Assembly (NCBI GenBank): GCA_003511825.1
Contig: DOIU01000231.1
Span: forward strand, 1 to 5,347
Direction of reading: 5' to 3'
Source of the DNA: Gammaproteobacteria bacterium
Lineage (GTDB): Bacteria > Pseudomonadota > Gammaproteobacteria > Granulosicoccales > Granulosicoccaceae
Length of the DNA stretch: 5,347 bases
The position numbers and the translations under genes were made by a program. Shown here piece after piece: positions 1 to 5,347 of the stretch. The notes beneath the pieces were generated by a model, which saw only the letters and a list, made by a program, of their open reading frames with translations, was not told the origin of the DNA and searched no databases. The stretch's first letter is position 1, and each line of letters starts with the position of its first letter.

Positions 1-101
1 TTGCGTGCGATTAGAAACAGTGTGTCTCCCCGGTCGGCAAACAGGCGTGCCGTGCTATTAGCGATGGCGGACGTGGCGCCGACAATCAAAATGGTGTTCA
101 T
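1..101 (-). CDS. SDR-family reductase, DprE2-like (N-terminal 33 residues, cut by window edge)
   Basis: Seen: an ATG at 99-101 opens a frame that stays open to the window edge. Its start, MNTILIVGATSAIANSTARL, is a beta-alpha-beta NAD(P)-binding fold with the glycine-rich turn GATSAIA, in which the last glycines of the classical GxxxGxG are replaced. The ATG overlaps the stop of the upstream FAD oxidase by 4 bp (ATGA). An AGGAG ribosome site sits 4 bases before it, inside the end of that gene, so the two are probably translationally coupled. Family knowledge: an SDR directly behind a DprE1-type oxidase is normally the DprE2 partner, which reduces the 2'-keto intermediate to polyprenyl-phosphoryl-arabinose using NAD(P)H. 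The catalytic SYK residues lie beyond the edge, so the specific role is inferred from position. The SDR family assignment itself is fairly secure. Confidence 0.85.
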   Translation of the reverse strand, partial: MNTILIVGATSAIANSTARLFADRGDTLFLIAR

Positions 102-1408
102 GAGTCTCCTGTGACGCGACGCCAAAAGCCGGACGAGATTGCCGGGTCTTTGTAGCGCGCAAATGTCGCCCATTCAGGGTAGCCCTGCTGGAAGTGCTCG
201 GCACTCATGCGGGCATCCTTGGCAGGGTAAAGTGCTCCGCCGGCGGCGAAGGTGGTGGTGTCCAAATCGTCCAGCAGTGCCAGCGTCTTGGGGCCGAGGT
301 ACGGGAAATCCATCGCCAGTGTCACCCCCGGACGCGCGAATGACAGCATACCGCGCGATGGGATATCGCCAAATGCCTTTAGCACAACCAAGAACGAACC
401 CGCGCGCGAGCGCGCGATTTTATCCAATAGCTCGTCAATCGCCTCGGGCGCGACAGCCGGTGGAATCACGCATTGGTATTGCAGAAATCCCCGTCGGCCG
501 TACAGTCGGTTCCAGTGTCGAATGCCATCGAGCGGATAGAAAAACGGGTCTCGTGCCTGGGTCGCATGGCTTAGCGTTTCGCGTTGGCGATGATAATACA
601 GGCTGTTAAACAGTCGCAGCGAGAGCGGATTGATCGCGGAGATCGGTGGCGTCAGCGGGATTGTGGGTTGCCGCTTGCGTTGGCGCGACGGCGGGTTGGC
701 CGGTGCGTTGGTATGGTTGCCACGGATATAATGGCCGCGTCCGCGCTTGGCACTCCTGGCCAGACAGTCGATCCAGGCAACCGTGTATTCAAATGCCTGC
801 GATGCCTCGTTGCGTTCGAAAAACTCACTCAGGTTTTGCGTCTTGAAGGTTTCTGTCGCCACGAACGGGCTATCGACGTGCATGAGCTGCAGCGTGGCAC
901 GGCTGATAAAGCCGGTCAGCCCGAGGCCGCCAACCGTGGCGCGAAACCACTCGGTGTTTTCGTGGGGTGTGCAGCAAAGTGATTCGCCGTCACTGCGTTC
1001 TAGCTGCAGTGCCAGCACGTGGTGCGAAAAACAGCCGCGCAGATGATGGTTTTTGCCGTGGACATCATTGGCAATCGCACCGGCCACGGTGACAAACTGT
1101 GTCCCGGGTGTTACCGGCAAAAACCAGCCATGGGGTTCTACCAGTCGTAAAATATCACACAGTTGCACGCCGGCTTCGCAGCTCAAGACGCCCGTGTCGC
1201 GGTTAAAGTTGATGAAGCGGTCAAGCGCGGTGGTGTCCAGCAATGCGCCTTGGTCGTTGAGGCAAGAATCGCCATAGCTGCGGCCGTTACCGCGCGGCAG
1301 AATGCTTACATCGATGTCGGGAAACCAGGGTTTCTCACGCCATTGTGGCGTAAACGCGATGTGCTCGGCAGCGGGGTAATTGCCCCAGGATGTGTAGCGC
1401 TGGCCCAC
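98..1408 (-). CDS. dprE1: DprE1-like FAD-dependent polyprenylphosphoryl-ribose 2'-oxidase
   Basis: A 436-residue protein, close in length to mycobacterial DprE1 (about 460). The FAD-binding PCMH/VAO-type domain comes first: PRGNGRSYGDSCLN at residues 38-51 and PGTQFVTVAGAIANDVHGKN at 101-120. H117 aligns with the active-site His132 of M. tuberculosis DprE1. The substrate domain follows, with NRLYGRRGFLQYQCVIP at 300-316 (Q310 and Q312 match Gln334 and Gln336) and LYPAKDAR at 393-400 (Y394 and K397 match Tyr415 and Lys418). In the known family the enzyme oxidises C2' of polyprenylphosphoryl-beta-D-ribose, the first half of its epimerisation to arabinose, usually outside or at the face of the inner membrane. 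The position of the reactive Cys387 is alanine here (A365, in TLAMDFP). The start is GTG, 7 bases after the prenyltransferase stop, with only a weak TAGG upstream, which suggests coupling to the gene before it. No signal peptide is seen. Residues 236-262 form a low-complexity Pro/Arg linker. Confidence 0.92.
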   Translation of the reverse strand: MGQRYTSWGNYPAAEHIAFTPQWREKPWFPDIDVSILPRGNGRSYGDSCLNDQGALLDTTALDRFINFNRDTGVLSCEAGVQLCDILRLVEPHGWFLPVTPGTQFVTVAGAIANDVHGKNHHLRGCFSHHVLALQLERSDGESLCCTPHENTEWFRATVGGLGLTGFISRATLQLMHVDSPFVATETFKTQNLSEFFERNEASQAFEYTVAWIDCLARSAKRGRGHYIRGNHTNAPANPPSRQRKRQPTIPLTPPISAINPLSLRLFNSLYYHRQRETLSHATQARDPFFYPLDGIRHWNRLYGRRGFLQYQCVIPPAVAPEAIDELLDKIARSRAGSFLVVLKAFGDIPSRGMLSFARPGVTLAMDFPYLGPKTLALLDDLDTTTFAAGGALYPAKDARMSAEHFQQGYPEWATFARYKDPAISSGFWRRVTGDS

Positions 1409-1415
1409 GGTCGGC

Positions 1416-2846
1416 CTAAATGGCGATGCCGGTAATGGCCACCATCAACGCACCGATGGCGAGGCTGACGCGGTCAGTCACAGCGAACACCAGCGGGTCG
1501 TCATGCATAAAGCCGCGATGGACATACATCCACATGCGCCCGATCCAATACAACACCGCCGGGCACAGTAGCCACAGCGCCATGGGGTGCGCATACAAAA
1601 CCGACACGTCGGCGCTGTTAATGTACAGCGCGAGTATCACAACGGAAATATAGCCCGCGCCAATGCCAGAGGCTTGTAAAAGCGGCATATCTGACAGGCT
1701 GTAGCCGCGCCGGGACGCGGGTTTTTGGCCGGCGTTTTTGCGCACCAGCAGCCCGGTATAGCGCTTGGCCAACGCTAGGCTCAGAAAAATGGCCATCGAG
1801 AACGCGAGTAGCCAGAACGAGGGCGTGACCTCGATAACGGCCGCGCCCGCGATAATCCGCAAGGTATAAAACGACGCCAGGATTTGCACGTCGAGCATGG
1901 CGATGGATTTTAGGTAGAGCGAATACACCAGCGTGAGCAGGTAATACAAGGTCAGTACGACACCGAGTTGCCAGGGCAGTGCCATGGCGATAACGCCCGC
2001 CGTGAACAACAGCAAGGGAATCATGAACAAGGCGGTTTTAATCGGCAACGCACCCGAAGCGATCGGGCGGTTACGTTTATTCGGGTGCAGGCGGTCATCC
2101 GGCAGATCGAACAAATCGTTGAGAATATAGACGCTGGAAGCGCACAGACTGAAGGCGAAGAACGCCAGCACGGTATTCATGACCGCGATGGAGTCCGCAA
2201 ATTTGTGTGATACCAGCAGCGGTACAAAAATCAGAATGTTCTTCAGCCACTGGTGCACGCGCATGGCTTTGAGATGATTCAGTATCGTCGGGTTTGAGGT
2301 ATCAAACACCGATGAAAAGCGCAGCGAGCGTGACAGCTTGCGCTGGATTCGGCCTCCGGCATTCACCAGGATCGCTTCGCGCGCTGATTGCCACACGGGC
2401 AGGTCACGCACGCAGTCACCGGCGTAGTCATAGCCTCGTTCGCCGAACTGATCAACCAAGCGTTGGCGCTTGGTTTCGCCAGCCATATTGACGCAGTCCG
2501 TGCTCGCGACATAGTCATCGAAGCCAAAGTGTCGAGTGACGTCAGCGGCAAATTTTTCATTACTGGCGGTCGCCAAGATGATGCGGCGATCCTTTTGGCT
2601 GTCGAGATAGGCCTTGAAGTCAGGGTTCAGTGGCAGGCGCCTCGGGCTCAGCCGCGTATGGCGCGCAATTTGTGCCTTGACCCAGGCTTTGCCGCGCAGC
2701 AACCAGAAGGGCACCAAGAGCGCGATCAGAGGCTTGGTCTTGAGCAGCACGCAGAGCGACTCGACCAGCAGGTCTGACCGAATTAAGGTACCGTCCAGAT
2801 CGACTGCGAGCGGTACGCCGGCCTTAGGGGACTGTATCGTTGCCAT
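1416..2846 (-). CDS. HAD phosphatase-UbiA prenyltransferase fusion (polyprenyl-phosphate phosphoribosyltransferase-like)
   Basis: A 476-residue two-domain protein. Residues 1-185 form a HAD-type hydrolase: nucleophile motif DLDGTL at 16-21 (D16, D18), motif II LATASN at 91-96, K126, and the acidic motif AGDCVRD at 142-148. Its cap carries a hydrophobic stretch near 39-50. Residues 190-476 form a UbiA-family integral membrane domain with about nine predicted helices. It starts at RVHQWLKN (196-203) and has the Mg-prenyl-phosphate motif NDLFDLPDD (N243, D244, D247, D251), followed by HPNKRNRPIASG (254-265). That last block resembles mycobacterial Rv3806c, which transfers phosphoribosyl from PRPP to decaprenyl phosphate. 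Inferred role: the UbiA half makes polyprenylphosphoryl-5-phosphoribose, and the HAD half removes the 5'-phosphate, a step assigned to the separate gene Rv3807c in mycobacteria. It is first in the cassette, with its own promoter upstream. The ATG is preceded only by a weak GGA. Ubiquinone or heme-type prenyl transfer is unlikely given the DprE1 and SDR neighbours. Confidence 0.9.
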   Translation of the reverse strand: MATIQSPKAGVPLAVDLDGTLIRSDLLVESLCVLLKTKPLIALLVPFWLLRGKAWVKAQIARHTRLSPRRLPLNPDFKAYLDSQKDRRIILATASNEKFAADVTRHFGFDDYVASTDCVNMAGETKRQRLVDQFGERGYDYAGDCVRDLPVWQSAREAILVNAGGRIQRKLSRSLRFSSVFDTSNPTILNHLKAMRVHQWLKNILIFVPLLVSHKFADSIAVMNTVLAFFAFSLCASSVYILNDLFDLPDDRLHPNKRNRPIASGALPIKTALFMIPLLLFTAGVIAMALPWQLGVVLTLYYLLTLVYSLYLKSIAMLDVQILASFYTLRIIAGAAVIEVTPSFWLLAFSMAIFLSLALAKRYTGLLVRKNAGQKPASRRGYSLSDMPLLQASGIGAGYISVVILALYINSADVSVLYAHPMALWLLCPAVLYWIGRMWMYVHRGFMHDDPLVFAVTDRVSLAIGALMVAITGIAI

Positions 2847-2893
2847 GGAATCCGTGTCTAATGAAACACCGAAAGGTCAGCAATAACTTTGCC

Positions 2894-2922
2894 ATAATAG
2901 GGAATTTTGGCGCATTGGACAA
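2894..2922 (-). promoter_or_regulatory. sigma70-type promoter of the arabinose-donor cassette
   Basis: Read on the minus strand, TTGTCC (2917-2922) and TATTAT (2894-2899) are separated by exactly 17 bases, matching the -35 consensus at 4 of 6 and the -10 at 5 of 6. The spacer and flanks are the most AT-rich part of the window. Transcription would begin near 2887, leaving an untranslated leader of about 40 bases before the ATG at 2846. It drives the HAD-UbiA, dprE1 and SDR genes. Prediction from sequence only. Confidence 0.6.
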
Positions 2923-2955
2923 AAAGTCTCGGTCAATCACCGAAGAATGACCGAA
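2921..2955 (-). terminator. possible rho-independent terminator after pdxJ
   Basis: On the minus strand TCGGTCA (2948-2954) and TGACCGA (2929-2935) form a perfect 7-bp stem, extendable by one G-U pair, around a 12-base loop. A run of five T's (2921-2925) follows after a few bases. It begins about 20 bases past the pdxJ stop and runs straight into the -35 box of the next promoter. The long loop, short stem and offset U-run make it weak. The same bases could instead be a protein-binding site, because ACCGAAG is repeated with an 11-base period here. Confidence 0.4.
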
Positions 2956-2976
2956 GGAGTGTGGGAATTCTGGCGG

Positions 2977-3720
2977 TTAAACGTGGTGCGCGCGTGCGTC
3001 GATCATTAAGCGTTTCATATCACGCGTGGCAACCTCGATGCCAGCGAACAGCGCACGGGCGATCAATCCATGGCCGATGTTGAGTTCGTGTATGCAGCCA
3101 ATTGCTGCGATCGGTTGGACATTGTGATAGTGCAGTCCATGGCCGGCATTGACGATCAGTCCGAGGTCGTGGGCATAGGTGGCGGCGTGCTGAAGTGCGG
3201 CCAACTCCTGCGCGCGCGCGCTGTCGTCGTCGGCCTCCGCGTAGCGGCCCGTGTGCAGCTCAATCACGGGTGCGCCGGCTTGTCGGGTGGCGTCAATCTG
3301 ATGCGGGTCTGGGTCAATAAACAGCGATGTGCGAATCCCGGATTCGCTGAGTGCGGTGGTGAGCTCGGTGATGCGATCGAGATTGGCGCTCACATCGAGA
3401 CCACCTTCGGTGGTCAGCTCTTCGCGCTTTTCAGGGACGAGACACACGTCGCGGGGTTTGATGCGCAGCGCCAGTGCTTGCATTTCAGCCGTCGCCGCCA
3501 TCTCAAAGTTCAGCTTGGTTTGGGTGCTGGCCGCAAATCGCTCAATATCATGATCTTGTATATGACGACGGTCCTCGCGCAAGTGCATGGTAATCCCATC
3601 GGCGCCCGCCTGTTCGGCTATCAAAGCGGCATGCACTGGGTCAGGGTAGGTTGTGCCGCGAGCTTGACGGACGGTCGCCACGTGGTCGACGTTAACGCCG
3701 AGATAGATAGGTGCATTCAC
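2977..3720 (-). CDS. pdxJ: pyridoxine 5'-phosphate synthase
   Basis: PdxJ condenses 1-deoxy-D-xylulose 5-phosphate with 3-amino-2-oxopropyl phosphate to form pyridoxine 5'-phosphate, the ring-closing step of DXP-dependent vitamin B6 synthesis in the cytosol. The 247-residue length fits the family (about 240), and the TIM-barrel signatures are all present: NVDHVATVRQARG at 10-22, HLREDRRHI at 46-54, FEMA at 72-75, LVPEKREELTTEGGLDV at 94-110, LFIDPD at 133-138, NAGHGLHYHNV at 191-201 and ELNIGHGLIARALF at 212-225. H46, E73 and H194 correspond to the E. coli catalytic His45, Glu72 and His193. The start is GTG, supported by AGGA nine bases upstream; the ATG four bases further in is out of frame. 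It lies 33 bp behind ygfX, probably on the sdh transcript. This differs from E. coli, where pdxJ follows recO. Confidence 0.97.
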   Translation of the reverse strand: MNAPIYLGVNVDHVATVRQARGTTYPDPVHAALIAEQAGADGITMHLREDRRHIQDHDIERFAASTQTKLNFEMAATAEMQALALRIKPRDVCLVPEKREELTTEGGLDVSANLDRITELTTALSESGIRTSLFIDPDPHQIDATRQAGAPVIELHTGRYAEADDDSARAQELAALQHAATYAHDLGLIVNAGHGLHYHNVQPIAAIGCIHELNIGHGLIARALFAGIEVATRDMKRLMIDARAHHV

Positions 3721-3729
3721 AGCTGCGTA

Positions 3730-3733
3730 TCCT
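3730..3733 (-). promoter_or_regulatory. ribosome binding site of pdxJ (AGGA)
   Basis: AGGA on the minus strand, nine bases before the GTG at 3720. It supports the GTG as the pdxJ start, because no in-frame ATG lies near it and the conserved LGVNVDH block begins seven residues later. Confidence 0.55.
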
Positions 3734-3753
3734 AAGAGCGTAATATTGCTATT

Positions 3754-4206
3754 TTAATGGGTGATGGCGGTATTGGCTTCGACTTTCAGACGCGCGCGCA
3801 AGCGAATAAAGTCACCCCGCGTGATGGCGTCTTTGGGAATAAGGATGAACTCTTTGCGTTTTCTGCCGGTTTGGAGTGCCAAAATGACAAGCCAGGGGTT
3901 GAAGAATGTCCCTTTCAGCATTTTGCCGGTGCGCTTGTCACCAGAGGGGTAGCGCACTTCCCAGCGTCGGTCTTTGCGCCATTGCAGGCGGTAGTGCCGT
4001 GAACCCAGGCGATGGCTTTGGCTGGCACTGAATAGGACCATAGCGATGATCAGCAGTTGCCACGCGATATTCATATCAGCCTGTGTGATGGAGAAAATGG
4101 CGGCGCCATGAAGGGCGAGAGACAACGCTAGAAACACCCGCGAGGGGCGGACTTCAAGATATAAGGGAATGACGGATTTCTTGTACGATTGTCCTGAATC
4201 GCTCAT
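3754..4206 (-). CDS. ygfX: YgfX-family membrane protein (CptA-like)
   Basis: A 150-residue protein with two adjacent predicted membrane helices, about residues 23-41 and 46-61. A basic cytoplasmic domain follows, rich in Arg, Lys and Trp, ending in the pattern PKDAITRGDFIRLRARLK (124-141), which fits the DUF1434/YgfX family. In E. coli YgfX (CptA) has been described as an inner-membrane inhibitor of FtsZ and MreB countered by YgfY/SdhE, but that toxin-antitoxin view is disputed now that SdhE is known to be a flavin assembly factor. Identification rests on the topology, size and place right after sdhE more than on sharp motifs. The frame is open up to 4302, but the ATG at 4206 is preferred: it gives family length and starts near the first recognisable block, while the longer start would overlap most of sdhE. 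Even so it overlaps sdhE by 53 bp, with only a weak AAGAA site upstream. Confidence 0.8.
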   Translation of the reverse strand: MSDSGQSYKKSVIPLYLEVRPSRVFLALSLALHGAAIFSITQADMNIAWQLLIIAMVLFSASQSHRLGSRHYRLQWRKDRRWEVRYPSGDKRTGKMLKGTFFNPWLVILALQTGRKRKEFILIPKDAITRGDFIRLRARLKVEANTAITH

Positions 4207-4390
4207 CGTCGTTGTTCTTACAAACCAGTTGGTATAAATACGGGTCTTGCAGTTCCAGTAAGGCCTGGAACTGCTGCTGTAATTCGGGATCTGCGTTGAC
4301 ATAGCGCTTGTCCAGATAGGCGTTCAGCGCGACATCCAGTTCTTTCATGCCGCGCCGGCAGCGCCAACGCAATCGAGACAGTTCACTCAT
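4154..4390 (-). CDS. sdhE: FAD assembly factor SdhE
   Basis: A small protein of 78 residues with the SdhE/YgfY (CptB) signature RRGMKELD at 12-19, containing the invariant RGxxE (R13, G14, E17), then LLELQDPYLYQL at 44-55 with the conserved D49-P50. SdhE proteins are small helical bundles that bind SdhA and promote covalent FAD attachment; the RGxxE loop is the contact surface. The gene follows sdhB by 24 bp, so the assembly factor is made together with its client. It has no strong ribosome site, which suggests re-initiation from sdhB. E. coli SdhE is about ten residues longer at the C-terminus, a variable region. The 3' end overlaps ygfX. Confidence 0.95.
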   Translation of the reverse strand: MSELSRLRWRCRRGMKELDVALNAYLDKRYVNADPELQQQFQALLELQDPYLYQLVCKNNDDERFRTIVQEIRHSLIS

Positions 4391-4414
4391 CGTTTCGCGA
4401 GCCGCAACGACAGC

Positions 4415-5197
4415 TTATCCCTGCCGCTTGACCATCAGCTTTTTCGTCTCTGCTATTGCCTTAGCAGGATTCAGTCCTTTCGGACACACTGAGGTGCAGT
4501 TCATTATAGTATGACAGCGATAGAGTTTGAATGGGTCTTCAAGCTCGTCGAGACGATCACCGGTACTTTCATCGCGGCTGTCAACGATCCAGCGATACGC
4601 GTTAAGTAGCGCAGCGGGCCCGAGGTAGCGGTCGCTGTTCCACCAGTAACTGGGGCAGCTGGTAGAGCAACAGGCGCAGAGAATGCACTCGTAGAGGCCA
4701 TCAAGCTTCTCACGCTCATCGACGGACTGCAGGCGCTCGCGATCGGGTGACGTCGCACTGGTGGTTTTCATCCAGGGTTCAACCGAGGCGTACTGTGCGT
4801 AAAAGTTGCTCAGGTCAGAAACAAGATCGCGGACGATGGGCTGATGCGGCAGCGGGTAGATCTTGATGTCGCCTTTGATGTCGCGAATCGCTTTGGTGCA
4901 GGCCAGTGTGTTGGCGCCATCGATGTTCATGGCGCATGAGCCGCAAATGCCTTCGCGACAGGAGCGTCGGAACGCGAGGGTGGAGTCCTGCTCACTTTTG
5001 ATCTTGATGAGCACATCCAACACCATCGGCCCACAGTCGTCCAGATCAACCTCGTAGGTGTCGGTGTGCGGATTCTTACCGGTCGACGGATCAAACCGAT
5101 AGACAATCACCTTGCGGATGTTGTCACCCTGCTTGGGCGCAGGGAAGTGTTTGCCGGGTGTTATAATGGAATTCGCGGGGAGTCTGAATTCTGCCAT
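4415..5197 (-). CDS. sdhB: succinate dehydrogenase iron-sulfur subunit
   Basis: SdhB carries electrons from the FAD in SdhA to quinone through three Fe-S clusters in membrane-bound complex II. The 260-residue protein has every ligand. The [2Fe-2S] set is C80, C85, C88 and C100 in CREGICGSC...LAC. The CILCACCSTSCP motif at 171-182 gives C171, C174 and C177 for [4Fe-4S]. C181 with C228 and C234 fits [3Fe-4S], and C238 completes the [4Fe-4S] in CHTIMNCTSVCPKG. The PSYWWN segment (182-187) near the quinone site is intact. It is the longer SdhB type with an N-terminal extension of some 20 residues relative to E. coli. The ATG start has AGGA eight bases upstream and follows the sdhA stop by 14 bp, as in sdhCDAB operons. 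Confidence 0.98.
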   Translation of the reverse strand: MAEFRLPANSIITPGKHFPAPKQGDNIRKVIVYRFDPSTGKNPHTDTYEVDLDDCGPMVLDVLIKIKSEQDSTLAFRRSCREGICGSCAMNIDGANTLACTKAIRDIKGDIKIYPLPHQPIVRDLVSDLSNFYAQYASVEPWMKTTSATSPDRERLQSVDEREKLDGLYECILCACCSTSCPSYWWNSDRYLGPAALLNAYRWIVDSRDESTGDRLDELEDPFKLYRCHTIMNCTSVCPKGLNPAKAIAETKKLMVKRQG

Positions 5198-5205
5198 TGT
5201 TATAG

Positions 5206-5209
5206 TCCT
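5206..5209 (-). promoter_or_regulatory. ribosome binding site of sdhB (AGGA)
   Basis: AGGA on the minus strand, eight bases before the sdhB ATG and within the 14-bp gap after the sdhA stop. It supports independent initiation of sdhB at 5197. Confidence 0.6.
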
Positions 5210-5211
5210 GC

Positions 5212-5347
5212 TTAGTACACGCGCTTTTTCGGAGGGATGACCTCAGCCTCGTCGGACAAGGTGTACATGTGTACGGGTCGGTAGTCGATGCTGACTTGAC
5301 CATTCTCGTCGGGGCAGGCGAGGGTGTGTTTCATCCAGTTGGGGTCA
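5212..5347 (-). CDS. sdhA: succinate dehydrogenase flavoprotein subunit (C-terminal 44 residues, cut by window edge)
   Basis: The frame entering from the right edge ends at TAA (5212-5214). Its tail contains WMKHTLAC, then DYRPVHMYTLSDEAEVIPPK and a final KRVY, which is the standard C-terminus of proteobacterial SdhA; the RPVH segment includes the conserved arginine next to the active site. SdhA oxidises succinate to fumarate with covalently bound FAD. The FAD histidine and most of the protein lie outside the window. The short gap to sdhB and the sdhE gene behind it confirm the assignment. Confidence 0.96.
   Translation of the reverse strand, partial: DPNWMKHTLACPDENGQVSIDYRPVHMYTLSDEAEVIPPKKRVY

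Noticed and set aside
401..418. CG-alternating palindrome-like run (cgcgcgcgagcgcgcg)
   Set aside because: It encodes the Arg/Ala/Ser stretch IARSRAGS in dprE1, and codon choice in GC-rich DNA explains it; there is no second copy in the window.
139..1435. Several plus-strand open frames opposite dprE1
   Set aside because: They overlap one another in different frames, are Arg/Ser/Pro-rich, and lie over a gene with conserved catalytic motifs; no ribosome sites or families are seen.
3070..3735. Long plus-strand open frame (221 codons) opposite pdxJ
   Set aside because: It is a mirror of a highly conserved gene in GC-rich DNA. Its translation shows no recognisable domain, and pdxJ fully explains the stretch.
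4207..4302. 32-residue N-terminal extension of YgfX
   Set aside because: The extension would exceed the family length, lies wholly within sdhE, and has no hydrophobic or conserved content.
4504..4758. 84-codon minus-strand open frame inside sdhB
   Set aside because: It is an out-of-frame shadow of the Fe-S cluster region of sdhB with no features of its own.
5161..5167. TATAAT-like string near the start of sdhB
   Set aside because: It lies inside the SdhB N-terminal codons (SIIT), reads as a -10 on the plus strand only, and has no plus-strand gene to drive.
1..5347. Search for tRNA, rRNA, CRISPR arrays, insertion sequences or attachment sites
   Set aside because: Nothing with the required structure or repeated units was seen. 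Coding sequence covers nearly all of the window and the longest gap is 130 bp.

Overview
The window is a stretch of gammaproteobacterial chromosome in which every supported gene lies on the minus strand, so transcription runs from high to low coordinates. The group assignment rests on the paired sdhE and ygfX genes directly behind sdhB, an arrangement typical of Gammaproteobacteria. The SdhB is the long form of about 260 residues seen in Xanthomonadales, Chromatiales-like lineages and Alphaproteobacteria, not the 238-residue E. coli type. Base composition looks moderately GC-rich by eye. Genus cannot be decided from the sequence alone.

Right half (5347 down to 2977): the C-terminal end of sdhA, then complete sdhB, sdhE and ygfX, and then pdxJ. 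sdhA and sdhB encode the catalytic subunits of succinate dehydrogenase (complex II). SdhE is the small factor that helps insert FAD covalently into SdhA, and ygfX overlaps sdhE. PdxJ makes pyridoxine 5'-phosphate in the DXP-dependent vitamin B6 pathway. Spacings are short (14, 24, -53 and 33 bp), so all five genes could be one transcript. A weak stem-loop with a short U-run follows pdxJ.

Left half (2846 down to 1): after a 130-bp intergenic region with a good sigma70-type promoter (TTGTCC, 17 bp, TATTAT) comes a tight three-gene cassette. It encodes a HAD-phosphatase/UbiA-prenyltransferase fusion, a DprE1-like FAD-dependent oxidase, and the start of an SDR that fits DprE2. Together these match the steps of mycobacterial decaprenylphosphoryl-arabinose synthesis: a phosphoribosyl group is put on a polyprenyl phosphate, the 5'-phosphate is removed, and C2' of the ribose is epimerised by oxidation and then reduction. 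The expected product is a polyprenyl-phospho-D-arabinofuranose donor for extracytoplasmic glycosylation in a Gram-negative cell. The glycosyltransferase and acceptor are not in the window. The pathway is known, so it is not new in principle. The points worth a second look are the HAD-UbiA fusion, the alanine at the benzothiazinone-reactive cysteine position of DprE1, and the regulatory region before the cassette.
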